Part shown: in pieces, positions 22,630-35,154 of the stretch
How the letters are laid out: each line of letters starts with the position of its first letter
How positions within the stretch are numbered: the stretch's first letter is position 1
From: Sciurus carolinensis
Lineage: Eukaryota; Chordata; Mammalia; Rodentia; Sciuridae
Direction of reading: 5' to 3'
DNA length: 64,000 nt
Assembly (NCBI RefSeq): GCF_902686445.1
Contig: NC_062216.1
Span: forward strand, 15,971,084-16,035,083
Notes under the pieces: model-generated
Database searches by the model: none
The model's input: the letters and a program-made list of their open reading frames with translations, nothing else
What the model was told of the DNA's origin: nothing
Program-made: the position numbers and the translations under genes

Positions 22630-24600
22630 ATAACCCAGTTCTTGCATTTGGCAGAGATTTGCTGATTGCTCGTTCTGTGGCAGCACTGCTAAATGTTTGG
22701 GTGATACATCAGTAAACAAAACAAAGGCCCCTGCCTTGCTGGCGCTTATAACAGGCAGAATTGTGTGTTGGGACAGGAGCTAGACATCAAATATGAGATA
22801 TAAAAATAGATAAATTACATAGCATTCAAAGAAGGTAAGTGCATAGAAAGAGGAAAAGGAAGGGGGCTGGAGACCTGCATGACAGTAAATGCGAGGATAG
22901 AGAAAGTTCTCCCCGAGAAGAGACATCTGAGCAGAGATGGACAGGAACCCAGGGAGCGAGTCACGTCCATCTGTCCTAAGCAGAGCTCCTCCAAAGTCCT
23001 GAAGAGACATGTGCTTGCAGAACTCAAGCAAGAGAAGAAGCCAGTGTGATGGGAACAGAGAGAGCCGGAGGGACAGTAGGACATGAGATGAGAGATCAGC
23101 GTGCCAGCAGGGATGCCGATCCCAATGGCTCTCTAGAGAACTGCAAGCCTTCCGGTTTACTGGTGAGAACTGAGCAGAAAGAAGGAGGACGTGATCCAAT
23201 CTGCTTTGTTAGGGGCGTGTTCTGTTGCTTGTTGGAGATTAGACCGAAGGGGGCGGTGGTGGAAGCTGGAGAACAACCAGGTGCCTATGACAGTTATTTA
23301 GATGAGAAGCAATGGCAGCTCAGACCAGGGGCAGCTGCTATAAAAGTAGTGGCCAAATGCTGGGCACAGTGGTGCACAACTTAATCCCAGCAACTCCGGA
23401 GGCTGAGGCAGGAGGATGGCAAGTTCAAAGCCAACCTCAGCCAAAGTGAGGGGCTAAGCAACTAACTCAGTGAGACCCTGTCTCTAAATAAAATACAAAA
23501 TCGGGCTGGGGATGTGGCTCAGTGGTCAGGTGCCCGAGTTCATTCCCCACTACCCCCGTCCCCCCCAAAAAGTAGTTGCAAATGCCCAGATTCTAGAAGT
23601 ACTCCTGAAGTTGGAACAGAGAGTATTTCCTGATGGTTTGGATACAGGATATATCAAGGATGACTCAAAAGTATTTTGTCTGAATAAGCTAAAGGATGGA
23701 AATGCCATCTAGTGAGCTGAAGACGACCCTGGAAGGCAGAGATTTGAGAAGAAGATAAGAGGCTTAGTCTTGCACACAGCAATTTTTGCATGTCTATTAG
23801 ACATCCAAGTGGAGATTGGGTATGCTAGTCTGCTAGTAGAATAATACTCTAAGAGCAAGAGCTAGAATGGAAACTTAAACTTGGGAGCCATTGGAATGTA
23901 GATGTTACTTAAAGCCATAACGCTATGGGTTGCGGTGATAAAAGCGGATAGAGAAGAGTGAGTCAGGTGGGCCCCCATTGTTGTGGGTAGGGGCCACCAA
24001 CAGAGTCAGAGAAGGTGTGACCAGTGAGGCAGAAAGAAACTCAGGAGAGAGTTGTCCTAAAAATCAGGAAAGTATGAGTGAGGAGGGTGGTAGCCGCTGG
24101 GTCAGAGTCTATTGAAGGGTCAGTTTAGATGAGGACAGGGAATTGAGTCAGCAATGCAGAGGTCATTGGAGACCTTGATAATAGCAGTTTCAATGGACTG
24201 GTGTGGCCACCAGATTGACTGGAGTGAGTTTAGGAGAAAATGGTAAAAAGGGACTAGAAGGATTAGATTAGTAGAGATGGAGAGAGAACACTTTCAAGGA
24301 TTTTGTTGCAAAGGGGAGCAAAAAATAGGTTCATAGCTGGCAGGGAAGGGAGACTTACAGGATTTTTTTTTTTAGATGCGAGATAGAGCAATATTTTTGC
24401 ATACTGATGGAACTCTTTCAAAAGAAAATGAAAAAATCGATGATGCAAGGGGGGTTGCAGAATTGGGGAAGTGATGTCCTTGAATATGCAAGAGGGCAGT
24501 GGAAAACTGGCTCTAGATGGGGCGAGATCTTGGCAGTGGGCGGGACCAGGGGATGTGTGAAGACAGAAAATTACTGTGGGTGGGTAGGATGCTGTGGCAT
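22630..24600 (-). pseudogene. Long L2 LINE relic, ORF2 and 3' end
   Basis: The plus strand reads as the complement of L2 ORF2 and 3' region for almost 2 kb. It has CAGTAAACAAAACAAAGGCC near 22711, TGTCTATTAGACATCCAAGT near 23790, GAGGTCATTGGAGACCTTGA near 24159 and TTGATAATAGCAGTTTCAATG after that. Then come a TTTTGTTGCAAAGGGGAGCA stretch near 24300 and a dispersed match to the upstream end. Translated on the minus strand it gives broken pieces of the reverse-transcriptase region. A B1-ID dimer interrupts it at 23361-23567. Many stops; not functional. Confidence 0.75.
23342..23585 (+). mobile_element. B1-ID dimeric SINE with 18-19 bp target duplication
   Basis: The left monomer starts TGGGCACAGTGGTGCACAAC and runs through GGAGGCTGAGGCAGGAGGAT to GAGACCCTGTCTCTAAATAA, a B1 signature. 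The right monomer is ID-like (GGGCTGGGGATGTGGCTCAG, GTTCATTCCCCAC). The target duplication reads AAAAGTAGTGGCCAAATGC at 23342-23360 and AAAAGTAGTTGCAAATGC at 23568-23585, one substitution and one deletion apart. It sits inside the L2 relic. Confidence 0.88.
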
Positions 24601-24643
24601 ATCATGATCGCTTGTTATTACACGTGTAGGTGAAGTAAGCGCT

Positions 24644-25017
24644 TGTGTGGTTTGAGTGTGTCACTCCAAGGGTCATGTGTTATAATCTTAGTTCTCAATG
24701 CTCAGGTGTTGGGAGGTGGGGCCTTCAAGAGGTGATTGGGTTGTTAAGAGCAGTTGAAGCCTTTCTCAGCGCTGGATCACGTACTGTAAGAGTGGGTTGC
24801 TGGAAGCAAGGCCACCCCTGTTTTCTCTGCTCCACGCATGCCCACTTGACCTTCTATCTTTCTGCCAGGTCATGATGTGGTACGAGGCTCTCACCAATTG
24901 CCAGCATCACACTCTTGGACTTTTAGCTTCCAGAACCATACATCAAACACACTTCTTTGTAAAGGTTCCAATCCCGGTTTTCTGGGATAGCAGGAAAAAA
25001 TGGATTGAGTCTGTACA
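24644..25017 (+). repeat. MaLR LTR (MST/MLT type)
   Basis: Starts TGTGTGGTTTGAGTGTG and contains GTTGGGAGGTGGGGCCTTCA near 24707, AGCAAGGCCACCCCTGTTTT near 24808 and TTAGCTTCCAGAACCATACA near 24922, in MaLR order. The end near 25017 resembles ATAGCAACAGAAAATGG. Long open frames here are chance; the LTR has no coding role. Confidence 0.7.
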
Positions 25018-25190
25018 TAATATATACAGAAATCCTTATGAAGTGATTATCATTCTCTATGCTGCTGGAGAGGAAACTGAGGCTGAGAGTGGAATTAACT
25101 TGTTCAAAGTCACACCATGGTTGGCAACTGAAAGGTGGCAATGCCCACTGCATCCAGGCCACAGCAGTAACCACTGCTCTCTGCTGCTCC
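25018..25190 (+). repeat. MIR SINE
   Basis: GAGGAAACTGAGGCTGAGAG near 25072 and AACTTGTTCAAAGTCACACC near 25097 match MIR (GAGGAAACTGAGGCACAGAG; AACTTGCCCAAGGTCACAC). Confidence 0.7.
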
Positions 25191-25199
25191 TGGGAGGGC

Positions 25200-27045
25200 A
25201 GGGGTGGGTTATTGTCCCTTGGCTGGGGATCTCTGGGAGAATAACTTGCTATCTCTCCAAAGATCAGTGAGACTCCAGCTGGAGGCTGGAATGAAAAGAG
25301 AGCTAAGAGGGCTGACATCAGCACAATTTGTCATTTCTGCTCTTCTTCTACCTAGACAATGAATTCCAAATAACCACAAAAGAGAAGCGTAAGAGAGAAA
25401 CCTCCCCCAAGGACGTCATTAGCATTGAATGTTTCCCGCCAAGAATGGAAGAGATGGGAATTTGCCTAGAAACAACTGAATAGATCAGAGAAGGAGATGG
25501 AAGACCCAGAGGGAACTCTGCCACACAGTCTCTGATAGACTCTGTGCCATCTGCAATGCCCCCCTGAGTACAGCACAGGATCTTTGTGCGATCTACTCTA
25601 TCCTCGGCATCCAACTTCTGTGTGTGGTTTCCCATAGAAAATGAGTGTCTAAGGCCAGAGATCACTTAGTCCAGTCTCTACCCAGTGGGAGTGCTCTTGG
25701 AAATGACCCACAATACTCCTCCGAGACACCTGCACTGACAGGGACCTCACTGCCACATTGGACACTTGGCTCCATTATTAGGCAGCTACGATCATTAGGA
25801 TTTTGCCTTTGATTGCTCTAATCTGTCTCCTTTTATCCTCCACCCACTGGCTGCAGGGATGTAGTTACACCTGCTGAGAAGTTGGGCTTCGGAGCGTAGT
25901 GGATGATTCATCCTAAATAGCTTCCATGGGGAAGAGAAGAAAAGAACAGTTATTTTCATAAGCTTCAAACTTCATGTGTGATCATATGAACAGGAACAGT
26001 TAATGACCAAGGGTCTCTGTTCTACAGAACACTGGGTGGTAATGCCTTTTGGTCTCCTGGTGAGGCAGAGAGACAGGTTTGGTGTAAGCTCTGATGATAC
26101 CCCAGTGTTGTTTCTTGGACTGCTTGGTTTTCTCCCTCCACAGGGCCCTGCTCCATCACAATTACCCTGGCAATGCTTGTCCGGAAGATGGTGGGTCCAA
26201 ATGTCCACCAATCCTCCCCTTCCCATCAGATCTTTCTGGTTTATCTTGAGCAGTACACCCTGGGGGGAGCCCTGACTTTCTCACCTATCAAAGCAAGTGC
26301 GCAGCTTGAGAGAAAAGCTGTCAACTCTGAAATGCCATCTTTCCTGCAGAAAGAAAGAAATCTGTGAGGTGCCAGGGGCAGTGGCAGTGAATGGTCTAGC
26401 TGTAGCTTGTGCTATTCTGCCTTGTCACAGAACTAAGGGGGAAAGCCATTATTTAAAGCTTCCCAGAAGTAGGCTTCCATGCTGGGACTCAGGCGCCCCT
26501 ACACAAACCCTTTGCTGTGTTGAGGTAGAAAAGTCACATGTTTACTCTTCCTTTGTTTGCTTTTTCCTGGAATCTCTAAACTGCCTCTACCCGCTGTAAT
26601 AGTTTCTTCTTTGGGACAGCTCTGTGAATAAGTCACAAATTAGCAGGACATTCTTTTTAAGGGAAATCCAAACAGGCTGCTGAGCGGGCTGCCTGCACTT
26701 GGTCTCCTCCCCATGCCCTACCCCACACTGTGGTGGAGAAGCCACCAATGACTGAGAAAGGTCACCAGTGACTGAAGAACGGTCAGCGAGACTTCGGAAA
26801 GGCAAGGAGAGGGTGAGATGTGTGGGCATAGAAATGAGGGAAGAGCATTGTGGGCCTCCCATGTGCTACAATCAGTAAGAAAACGTTTCCAACGCCTTGA
26901 ATCACTCTGCTCCTCTGAAAAGACTCCAGGAGTTCTTCACGATCCTTGACTCCATCACAAAACATGGAGGAGCCATTGACTGAGGGTGTCAGCAGCTATT
27001 TCTCTGGTGCTTCCTGCTGGGTGGCTAATCCCAAGGAGGAAATTA
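25200..27045. other. Unassigned non-coding stretch
   Basis: About 1.8 kb with no gene or family that I recognise. Several short overlapping open frames on both strands (up to 105 codons) show no motif. Confidence 0.5.
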
Positions 27046-27047
27046 GA

Positions 27048-27180
27048 CATGTAATGAACAGCGACAATGTCCCAGGTAGCTTGCTGAGCATTGTCAGGTG
27101 CTAACACTCCATCCACCTCTCTGCTAAAAGCAAGATACTATTAGGTCTTATAGATAAGAAAACTGAATTTAGTACAGGGT
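27048..27180 (+). repeat. MIR SINE fragment
   Basis: GACAATGTCCCAGGTAGCTT near 27063 and TATAGATAAGAAAACTGAAT near 27150 follow the MIR core and right part. Confidence 0.5.
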
Positions 27181-27489
27181 TGAGCTCTGATTGACTTTGG
27201 ACTTAGGACACAATATACTCTTAACATAAAGGTTTTCCTCCCTCCACATTAAATTTTGTTTCAATAAATCCTAAGGAATTTTCCTGATTCTTCTTTGGAT
27301 TTTGATTGTACAATGCACTGCTTTCAAAAGCAGGCCTTGAATGGTTCATGGTAAATAGGGACATGGTACTTGTAATTGGTCTTGTCAGTTATCGGATGTT
27401 TTTCTGTAGAGTCAGAACCACCTTTGGTGGGCACATAAATGCCAACAAAGGCTACTTGGAGATCCATTGGACCTAAGCATCACTTGCAG

Positions 27490-28040
27490 CGCAAGTGAAT
27501 GGGAATATATTAGGCACCCACTGTTGCAGCCCTCTGTTAAGGCAGGCCCAAGTATAGATATAATTTTCTTCCTTAAGAAATTTAGACTTGACAAGATAGA
27601 AGATTCAGCTGCAAGTACACATAGCAGTACAGGCAAGGTGTAACAGGCTCACTGAGTGTTGTAGGAGGTCAGAGGTCAAGGAGTGAGAGATGGAGCAGTT
27701 GCAGGTTCAGGCAGCATCCTGTGCAAGGGGGAGGTTTGATGTGACCTTGACGGAGCACAGCGTTTGCTCTTAGGAAGCAAAAAAAATACTGTCTTGGTCG
27801 TGGAGAACCATGTAAGTTCTTGAGCAGTGAAAGGCCATAAGAAAAGGAATGTTTAGGAACTGAATCTACAAGAGGCATGCAGAAGACATGGTGGGACCAA
27901 TTCTGGTGCAAGGAAAGCTACTGGGGAGGTTGTTGGTGTGCTTAAGGAGTGAGGCCATGAGTGCCTTTGTCCAGGTGAAGGTGGGAAGGAAAGGATGAGC
28001 CTGGAAGGGCCCAACTCTTGAGTAGGCTCAGAACTGAGCA
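27490..28040 (-). repeat. Possible L2 relic
   Basis: GAGCAGTGAAAGGCCATAAG near 27822 and GGAAGCTACTGGGGAGG-like sequence near 27913 resemble the complement of L2 ORF2 (GAGCAGAGGAGTGACATG; GGAGGCTACTGCAGTAATCC). The match is patchy. Confidence 0.4.
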
Positions 28041-28059
28041 TCTGCGGAGGACAGAGGGA

Positions 28060-29895
28060 GGAATCCAGAGCATCACCATGGGCTAAGCCAGGATGGAGTC
28101 AAAGCATCAGTTCCAGTAGGACTTTCCTGTTTGGGAGGAGACAGTGAAGAAGGTTTGGGCTGAAGTCTGTTCTCTGAGCTACTTTTAGACAAGTTCTCTG
28201 CCTGCCTAACTCCAGGCTTCACCTTTCTATGTAAAGCAAAGGCATCTGGGAAAATACGCTCTGAGATCCCTTCCAGGGCCTTCCTGCAGGGCTCTGTGTG
28301 AACAAGGTCTGGGAAACACTTGTCTCTGTCTCTCTGTTCTTTTTACTGGCTTCCTTGCCTAGAGTAGATTTCTCTCCAAAAGACTGGAGGCTCCAGTGGT
28401 CCCCTCTCCACACGCAGTAGCCACTGTGCTCCATTCTGCACCATCATAGGCTAGTTTAGCATTTATGCTTATGGACGTTGAAGTTAACTAAGAATCAGGA
28501 AGACTGAGCTGGGCTTGCTAAGCCTCATTAGCTGTGTGGTGGGTCACAGTGCCCGCCCATGAGGATGTTAGATGGCAGCATTGTCAGGATGAGACCATGT
28601 AACTGTCTCACTGCATTAACAACCTATCAATCCCTACAGCCCTTCTCCCCCAGCTGCAGGCTCCCTGGGGAGATGGTGTATGAAGGCTGGCTGTGTGGAA
28701 GGGATGCTATGTCATACTTTCTCCAGCTTCTACTGATCCAAGGGAAGGTTAAGATTGAAGAATGCTGAGATCTTGGGCTTCACCCCATTATGGTACTTCC
28801 CATATCATGAGCATAAATAAACATGACAAAATGACTCTAGCTGAAACCTAATTTCTGCAGCCCTAAGCAACCTCTTTTGTCACCTGAAGGGATGGAGTGA
28901 CTGTAGGGAGGCAATGGGCAGAGCAGGTCTCAAATGCAGATAGAGATGCCAAGATTTCAAGGTGACAACAAATGTCTGACCTGTGCAAAAATAAATCCTT
29001 AGTGTTCTTAAGTGAAGCCTAAAATTCCTACTATCGCACATCCATTACTCTGAAAAATTGCACTTTCGGTCACCAGGTGACAGGTAACCTCTTTTCAGAT
29101 TCCTCAGGGACATAATACACTAAGTCACTAAAAGTATCCTGTATGTGTATTTGTTTCTAGTCTGTTATTAGTTAATAATGTCACTAAGCATCAGCACCAT
29201 CTTTTATATACGCAAATACTTTTTAATATTAAAACAATCATAAGAAATGTCAATAATAGTCTTGCATTTTTTAAAAACAGATCAAATATATTATATTTTA
29301 TTTCCTCAATTAGAATTCTTTGTACATCTTAAAGATTCATAAATTAGATATGTCTTGCAATTGATACATGATACAGTTTATTTCCCATCTTAAAAATGAA
29401 AAACTACTCAGAGATTACCACAAAGAATTGAGAGCATACAGTGTTAGCAAGCTGATCCACTGACAATGGCTTGAAATATGGACTTTGACCATTTAAGTGT
29501 TGATCACATAGAGAGAAAGAAAGATTACTGGACCTGCGACCATAGTAGATGACCCCCGGCAAGTAGTCTGAGGGCTTCAAGGCCCTCAATAGTAGAGATA
29601 AAGAGTGCAAAAGGAGATCTGAGACTGACAGCAATGAATCCGCAAATTTTTTTGAATCAGGGTCAAAATAATTAAGTGTATAATTAGTCTGTGTAGTATT
29701 TCATCCATCCTATGATAACAAACCCTCCCCTATCTCTCATCTAGCTCCTTTTACTGATTATCCTACACAACAACTTAGAGAACTTTTTGCAAACTTATAA
29801 ATATATATTTAAATAATGGAATAAGAGTTTAATATAATGTGTAAATTTTGTTTAAATTTTCCTTCTGTGACAAACCCAGTGTAAGAGAGCTAACC
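28060..29895. other. Unassigned non-coding stretch
   Basis: No gene or family recognised; 29190-29350 is A+T-rich. Open frames are short. Confidence 0.5.
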
Positions 29896-29897
29896 CT

Positions 29898-30015
29898 CTA
29901 GCTTGGTGGTTACGTGTATGAGCTTTAGACCTGGACTGCCTGGGTTAAATCCTGCTTCTCTCTGTACGGCTCTGGGCAAGTAATGTTAATCCGCATGCTT
30001 CAGTTCTTCTTATCC
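29898..30015 (-). repeat. MIR SINE fragment
   Basis: GACCTGGACTGCCTGGGTTA near 29929, GTACGGCTCTGGGCAAGTAA near 29964 and TTCAGTTCTTCTTATC after it match reverse MIR. Confidence 0.65.
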
Positions 30016-30580
30016 CTGCCTTAACCAAAATTTTGCCAACTTTCAGAAACAGAGATCTGTTTGTTTATATCCCTTGTACGTCAACATTGGGAGTTATGAA
30101 AAACATTCTCTTCCCTCCAGGGCCACGCCAGTACATTTGTTAAAGTTTGTAGACATTAAGGCTCAGTCCACTGACCACATCTTCTCTAAATAATCTTTGG
30201 AGGATATGTAGCCTCAAAATAATCCTTTGAGGCTCCTTGATATGTATACTCATTCTTTGAAGCATAGCGTTTGGTTCATCTTCTTCTGCTGTTCGACTCT
30301 TACCTTTGTCCCAGGCAAAGTCAGCATCTCTCTGGACCAGGTATCAGACATCTGGTCTCATGATTCTTTCATTTACTCACGTCCAATGACTTTCTCTATT
30401 TCATCTGAGTCATATTCACTCCGTAATGTGAAACCAGGCCACATCATCTACAGAAACATTCCTACCTCTGATATCATGAATTTGAATATCCACTTTAGTA
30501 ACAAAACCTGCTATCCTGCTACCTCCGCTGGTGAAATTCTTCACTGCATGGGGGTACCACTTCATCCTCCTTCATTTGAA
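30016..30580. other. Unassigned non-coding stretch
   Basis: A 147-codon open frame at 30227-30670 runs across this stretch and into the Tigger-type element to its right. It has no recognisable domain and its C-terminal part is transposon terminal repeat, so I read it as chance. Confidence 0.5.
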
Positions 30581-30936
30581 TACAGTTGGCCTTTCTTACC
30601 TACGGGTTCCACATCTGTGAATTCAACTAACCATGGACCAGAAATAGGAAAAAAAATGCATCTGTACTGAACAGAACATGTACAGACATTTTTGTTATTA
30701 TTCCCTAAACAATATAGTATAAAGCGATTTACATAGCATTTGCATTGTATTAAGCATTTAAAAGTATTATAAGCAATCTGGAGATGATTTCAAGTGCATG
30801 GGAGAACGTGCATAGAATATATGCACATACAACTCCATTGTATATATATGGACTCTAAGCATTCCTGGATTAGGTGTTCATGTGGTGGTTAGGAGAGTTA
30901 TGGAACCAATCTTCTGTGGACACTGAGGGATAGCTG
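30581..30936 (+). mobile_element. Non-autonomous Tigger-type DNA transposon
   Basis: A TA precedes CAGTTGGCCTTTCTTACCTA at 30583. The far end reads TGGACACTGAGGGATAGCTG, whose complement CAGCTATCCCTCAGTGTCCA pairs with the left end imperfectly as a terminal inverted repeat. The middle (CATCTGTACTGAACAGAACA, ATTCCCTAAACAATATAGTA, GGAGATGATTTCAAGTGCAT) matches a known TcMar-Tigger short-element family. It has no transposase frame. Confidence 0.8.
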
Positions 30937-30939
30937 GAC

Positions 30940-32240
30940 TTAATCTAGTGCCTCTTCTTGAGTGGGTGCTCTCTGAAGGGTACCGACCTATGAGATAAAA
31001 GTCTTCACCCCATGGCGAAGCTTATCCTCAGCTATTCACTCCATTCTTTCTCATTCCAATCTTATCATCTGTTTCCTACAAACTCAACACCAATCATCAC
31101 TGTCCTTAAGGCCATGTGTAGTTTTACTTCAGGCCACCTCAGAAGTGGAAAACCATTCAAGGTGGACAACCAGCCATATCACCTGACTCCCTGCCTGCCA
31201 ATAGGACTTCCCTCCCTTGCTTATTTGGAACCACCCTGAGTGGTGCTACAGGGTCACGGAAGTCCGTTTTCAGCTTCCACTCACATACCAAACCAAACCA
31301 TCCCTGAACATGTTTCGTATTTTTGCAGGTCGTTGTTTTCCAGATAACAACTGGTGCCATATGTGTGAGCTGAGAAGCCACTATAACAGGGTTGTAGAAC
31401 ACAGGGCCACCTGTTATGCAAATTATTTAGACCCTCTGGCTTTGCTTGCATCTGACCCTGAGTTACGTTCACCTTAGAGAAGGTCGTTGCTGGTCCTACC
31501 TAAACTTAGTACTTGGCAGATACAATAGATTTCCACTCATGAAGGGCAGTTCTGACCACTTGATATCCTATGGTCAGATGTTCATCTCCTATCAGCGTCA
31601 TTTAGCTAGTAGTTATTTTTGAAGTAGTGTATTGATCTATGAAGTACACAGCATGTCCTGTGTGCAGAATTCTAAGGTCTGCATTTTAAGTCTCCTATTA
31701 GGACTTGCTATAAATTCCATGTGGTATCACTTCTCCCCATAGGTACCTCTTGTACCATAGTCTTCCAGGTTTATGGCACAAGACTTAAGACCCCATTCAA
31801 AGTCTTCCATTTCATCCATGCAAGAGAGATGTGGTATTCTCAGGTGTAGCATATGCTTCCCTCAGCACCAGAAGAGACCTAGTAAGCACTGTGCTTCCTT
31901 CTTATTGTTGAGGATGAGAGAAGGAGAATTTGCCCTTTATTTTGGAGGAAATATTCTGGCACATTCAGACACAGAACTCCTAAAATTTCCAATAACGTGA
32001 CGAGTCTTTTCATATTCACAACTCTCCATAGGTCAGACCTCCAGCTGGCTGCCCCACTGACCTTACTGATCATCATGACACTGAAGCCACCTTGCTTTGC
32101 ATGGTTCGAAGTCACCAACTGGTCTTTAATTTCAGGACTCCAATATTCCTGGTAGTACAAGGGAATCTAGTTCCATAACTACTCCCCTCCTATAAACACC
32201 AGTCTGCAAAAGACTGAATTTTCAAGAATCTTGGTGGCCC
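30940..32240. other. Unassigned non-coding stretch
   Basis: No gene recognised. It may hold degraded repeat sequence; open frames are under 95 codons on both strands. Confidence 0.45.
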
Positions 32241-32242
32241 TC

Positions 32243-32644
32243 TATATTAGTCAGTTCTGAACTGACATGACAAAGTACCATAGACTGTATGACTTTAAAA
32301 GCAGGCATTTATTTTCTCCTAGTCCAGGAAGCTGGAAGTCCAAGATCAAGACATAATCAATTCAGTTTCTGGTGAGGGCTCTCTTTTCCTGGTTGGCAAA
32401 GAACAGCCTTCTTGCTGTGACCTCACCTGGCAGGGAAAATCAGGGGAGGGGGAGAGTCCAAGAGAGCCCAAGCTCTCTGGTATCTTTTCTTATAAGGACA
32501 CAAGTCCTTTGGGATTAAGGTCTAGCCTCTATGACCTTAATTTAACTGTAATTACCTTCTAAAGGCCCAGTTTCCAAACACAGTCACAACAGAGGTCAGG
32601 GCTTCACACATGACTTTTGGAGGGACATGATTCAGTCCATAGCA
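32243..32644 (-). repeat. MLT1-type MaLR LTR
   Basis: The minus strand begins TGCTATGGACTGAATCATGT, continues through AAGGTCATAGAGGCTAGACC and ACACAAGTCC-type sequence to a TAAATGCCTGC end, and finishes near CTAATATA. This is the MLT1 pattern (TGCTATGGACTGAATGTTTG). The TG start is intact; the right-hand CA is changed to TA. Confidence 0.78.
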
Positions 32645-34730
32645 CTCAGTTACCTGTGCTTTCTTTATTGCTTCAATAAATGAAGCATCTTGAGGCTTTC
32701 CCATGAAATATAGTAAGCCAAGGGATTTTTCTGTCTTTACGTAGTGAATCCATTCTAGCATGGCAACATCCCTGAACTTTAATATCTCTTCTTCCATCAT
32801 CTACCATGACAGTTTTTGCATTGCTACTTTATTTAGTGGTGCCATACTTTTCCCCAAGCTTCCAAGAGACCTCTTTGTATGATAATAACACTATTCTACG
32901 TGATGCTTGCCTGGGTGTCACATCCTGTGTTCTGGGAGTCGGGGCGCTTCCATCTCAATAAAATCTCTCCCATCCGACATTGTGTTCTGCCACTCTTAAC
33001 TGCCCACTCTTAGGAGCTGGTCTAGTGCCTACTTTCCAAGCTCCTGCTGTGACATATGGGCTACATACCACAGTCTCTTTGACATATTGTTCCTTTCTCC
33101 CTTAGAAGACTCAGCATTTTCCCTTTTAGGTTATGCTGTGATGTGACCCTAAATATGAATGTTGTACCTAATAGCATGAGTGGGTTTATATCTAGAGAAT
33201 AGCCTCTGTGGTTTGCAAACAAGAGTTCTTTGCAATACTTTTAATTTAAAGGAAGAGCATTGGTTTCCCATAAGGAGTGGGACCCTTCTATAGAGAGCTG
33301 GAGGGGAATCTGGGGCTTTAAGTTTTCTGAGCAGATCAATACAGATGCCTCCTCCCAGTCCTCATGCACCTACGTCTTCCCAATGTCCCTGTGATTGGCA
33401 TAGCAGACTGCCCAGGCTGAAAATTCAAACTCTTCTAATAGTTTGCTACCCTTATAATAAAGCTTTTGGCTGAGTCCTCAGCCTTTCCTGCCTCCTGTTG
33501 CAAGAGAGGAAAGTGTTTTCATATGCTGCCATGAAGCTCCTCTAGATTTCATACTTGACCTGAACTTGGTACTTAATCACTCTGAGCCTTTGTTGTCTTT
33601 CTCCAATGCATCAGTAGTATCCAGCAACAGCCATTGGATTCCAAAGGTTTGAAACTTGCTATTTTCTGACACTTCTCAAATACTTGAGATGTTCCACCCA
33701 CCCATGCTTCCCCTTCTGCTGGTAACTCATCCTAGTTCACCACCAGTGAAAAATTTTAATAATTGTGGCAATATAGCATGCCAGGGACCATCCAAACTCC
33801 AGCAACCACCAGTGATGGAACCTCATTTACAACTGAGTCTACAGAGAGTGCTATGCCACTCTAAAATCCTCTTTTAAAATATGCTTCTTGATGCCAATTA
33901 TCTTAAGTCAACTTCCTTGAAAGTAAACTTTGAGATGGAGATTTGCATGCAGGGGGTTTATTGGATCGTGTCCCCAGGAGCCATGCCTGTTAAAGTGTGA
34001 GGGATGCAGGGCTGGGCTAAGCAAGCAGATCAACGGAGCACTTGCAGCTAAAGCCTGGCCACCCCACTGAGAGCAGGAAGCTGAGTGGGCCCTTCAGAGT
34101 TTCCCAAATTAATTTTAATGTAGTAATATCTATCAGCCTTTCACCTTCTCATTTTTGTGCCTTTGGGATGATAGTTAAGAAATTATGCTGAACTGAAGGT
34201 AAACGATTGATTTTCTAATATTTTCTTCTATTCATTTATATAGTTAACTCATTGTAAATAAATAAATAATAAAGACTGATTTATCTAAATGTAATAAAGC
34301 CTCTTGGACACAATCTTACACTTTGAAGTTGTTCCACTTGCCTACCTCAGGTTGCTATTGTGATTTTTAAGGAATTTTGAAGCATGAAGAATTTTTCAGA
34401 GACGAGAGGGACAGTGTCAAACCAGTTTTTAAAAAGGAAATAAGAAATATAAAATAAACTCCAAAATGAATTATTAAAAAAAGACAGTTTAAGAATATCC
34501 AGAAAAGGTAGCAGAGAATTTAAAACCCAGAGTGAGTTCCGTAAAAGCATGTCATGTCAGACTTGTCTATTTCTTTCTTTCTTTTATAAGTAAGGATTTT
34601 AGATTGGTAGATTAGGAAAATGTATTTCTGGATTTCATTTATGCATTCTGAAAAAATATCATATCACATCACTTCATATCATATCACATGCCATATCATA
34701 TTATACCCTAAGATATATTAAGAAATGATA
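32645..34730. other. Unassigned stretch, possibly LTR-element interior
   Basis: Immediately 5' (minus strand) of the MLT1-type LTR. A minus-strand open frame of 82 codons (32800-32552) runs into the LTR. This could be decayed internal sequence of the same element, but no gag or pol motif is visible. 33900-34060 resembles a separate old repeat. No host gene recognised. Confidence 0.4.
34655..34705. repeat. Degenerate ATCAT/CATAT simple repeat
   Basis: Repeated ATATCATATCACATC-like units across about 50 bases. Confidence 0.75.
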
Positions 34731-34734
34731 AAAG

Positions 34735-35123
34735 GGTTCTTAGGCAGATAATAACTTAGTGAAGTATCCAAAGATTTGGATCAAGGATAAATCAGAGAGA
34801 AGTTTCTAGTGAACTTCCCCAAGGCTCAGTGCTAGTCAAAATTTTAATCAATGGCTTCTATGAAGACAGAAGCCATAGTCATCAAATTTGTGGCTGACAG
34901 GAATTTGGAATGGTTAACAAATATTCTAGATGACAGAATTGGGTCCATAAAAATTCTTGACAAGCTGAAAGTATGGAATGAATCCAAAATGATAAAATTT
35001 AACCAAGGAGATGTAAAATCCTATATTGGGCTTAGAAACACAATCTCACAATCATAGGATGAGACCATTCATTATAATGTAGAAATAGTGATTATGAAAG
35101 ACATATCTTCCTGTCTATCTATT

Positions 35124-35154
<31 letters not shown>

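Noticed and set aside
24797..25270. 157-codon open frame
   Set aside because: It spans a MaLR LTR and a MIR, both non-coding repeats.
32552..32800. Minus-strand frame next to the MLT1-type LTR as a gag-like fragment
   Set aside because: No characteristic retroviral motif; the frame overlaps the LTR itself.
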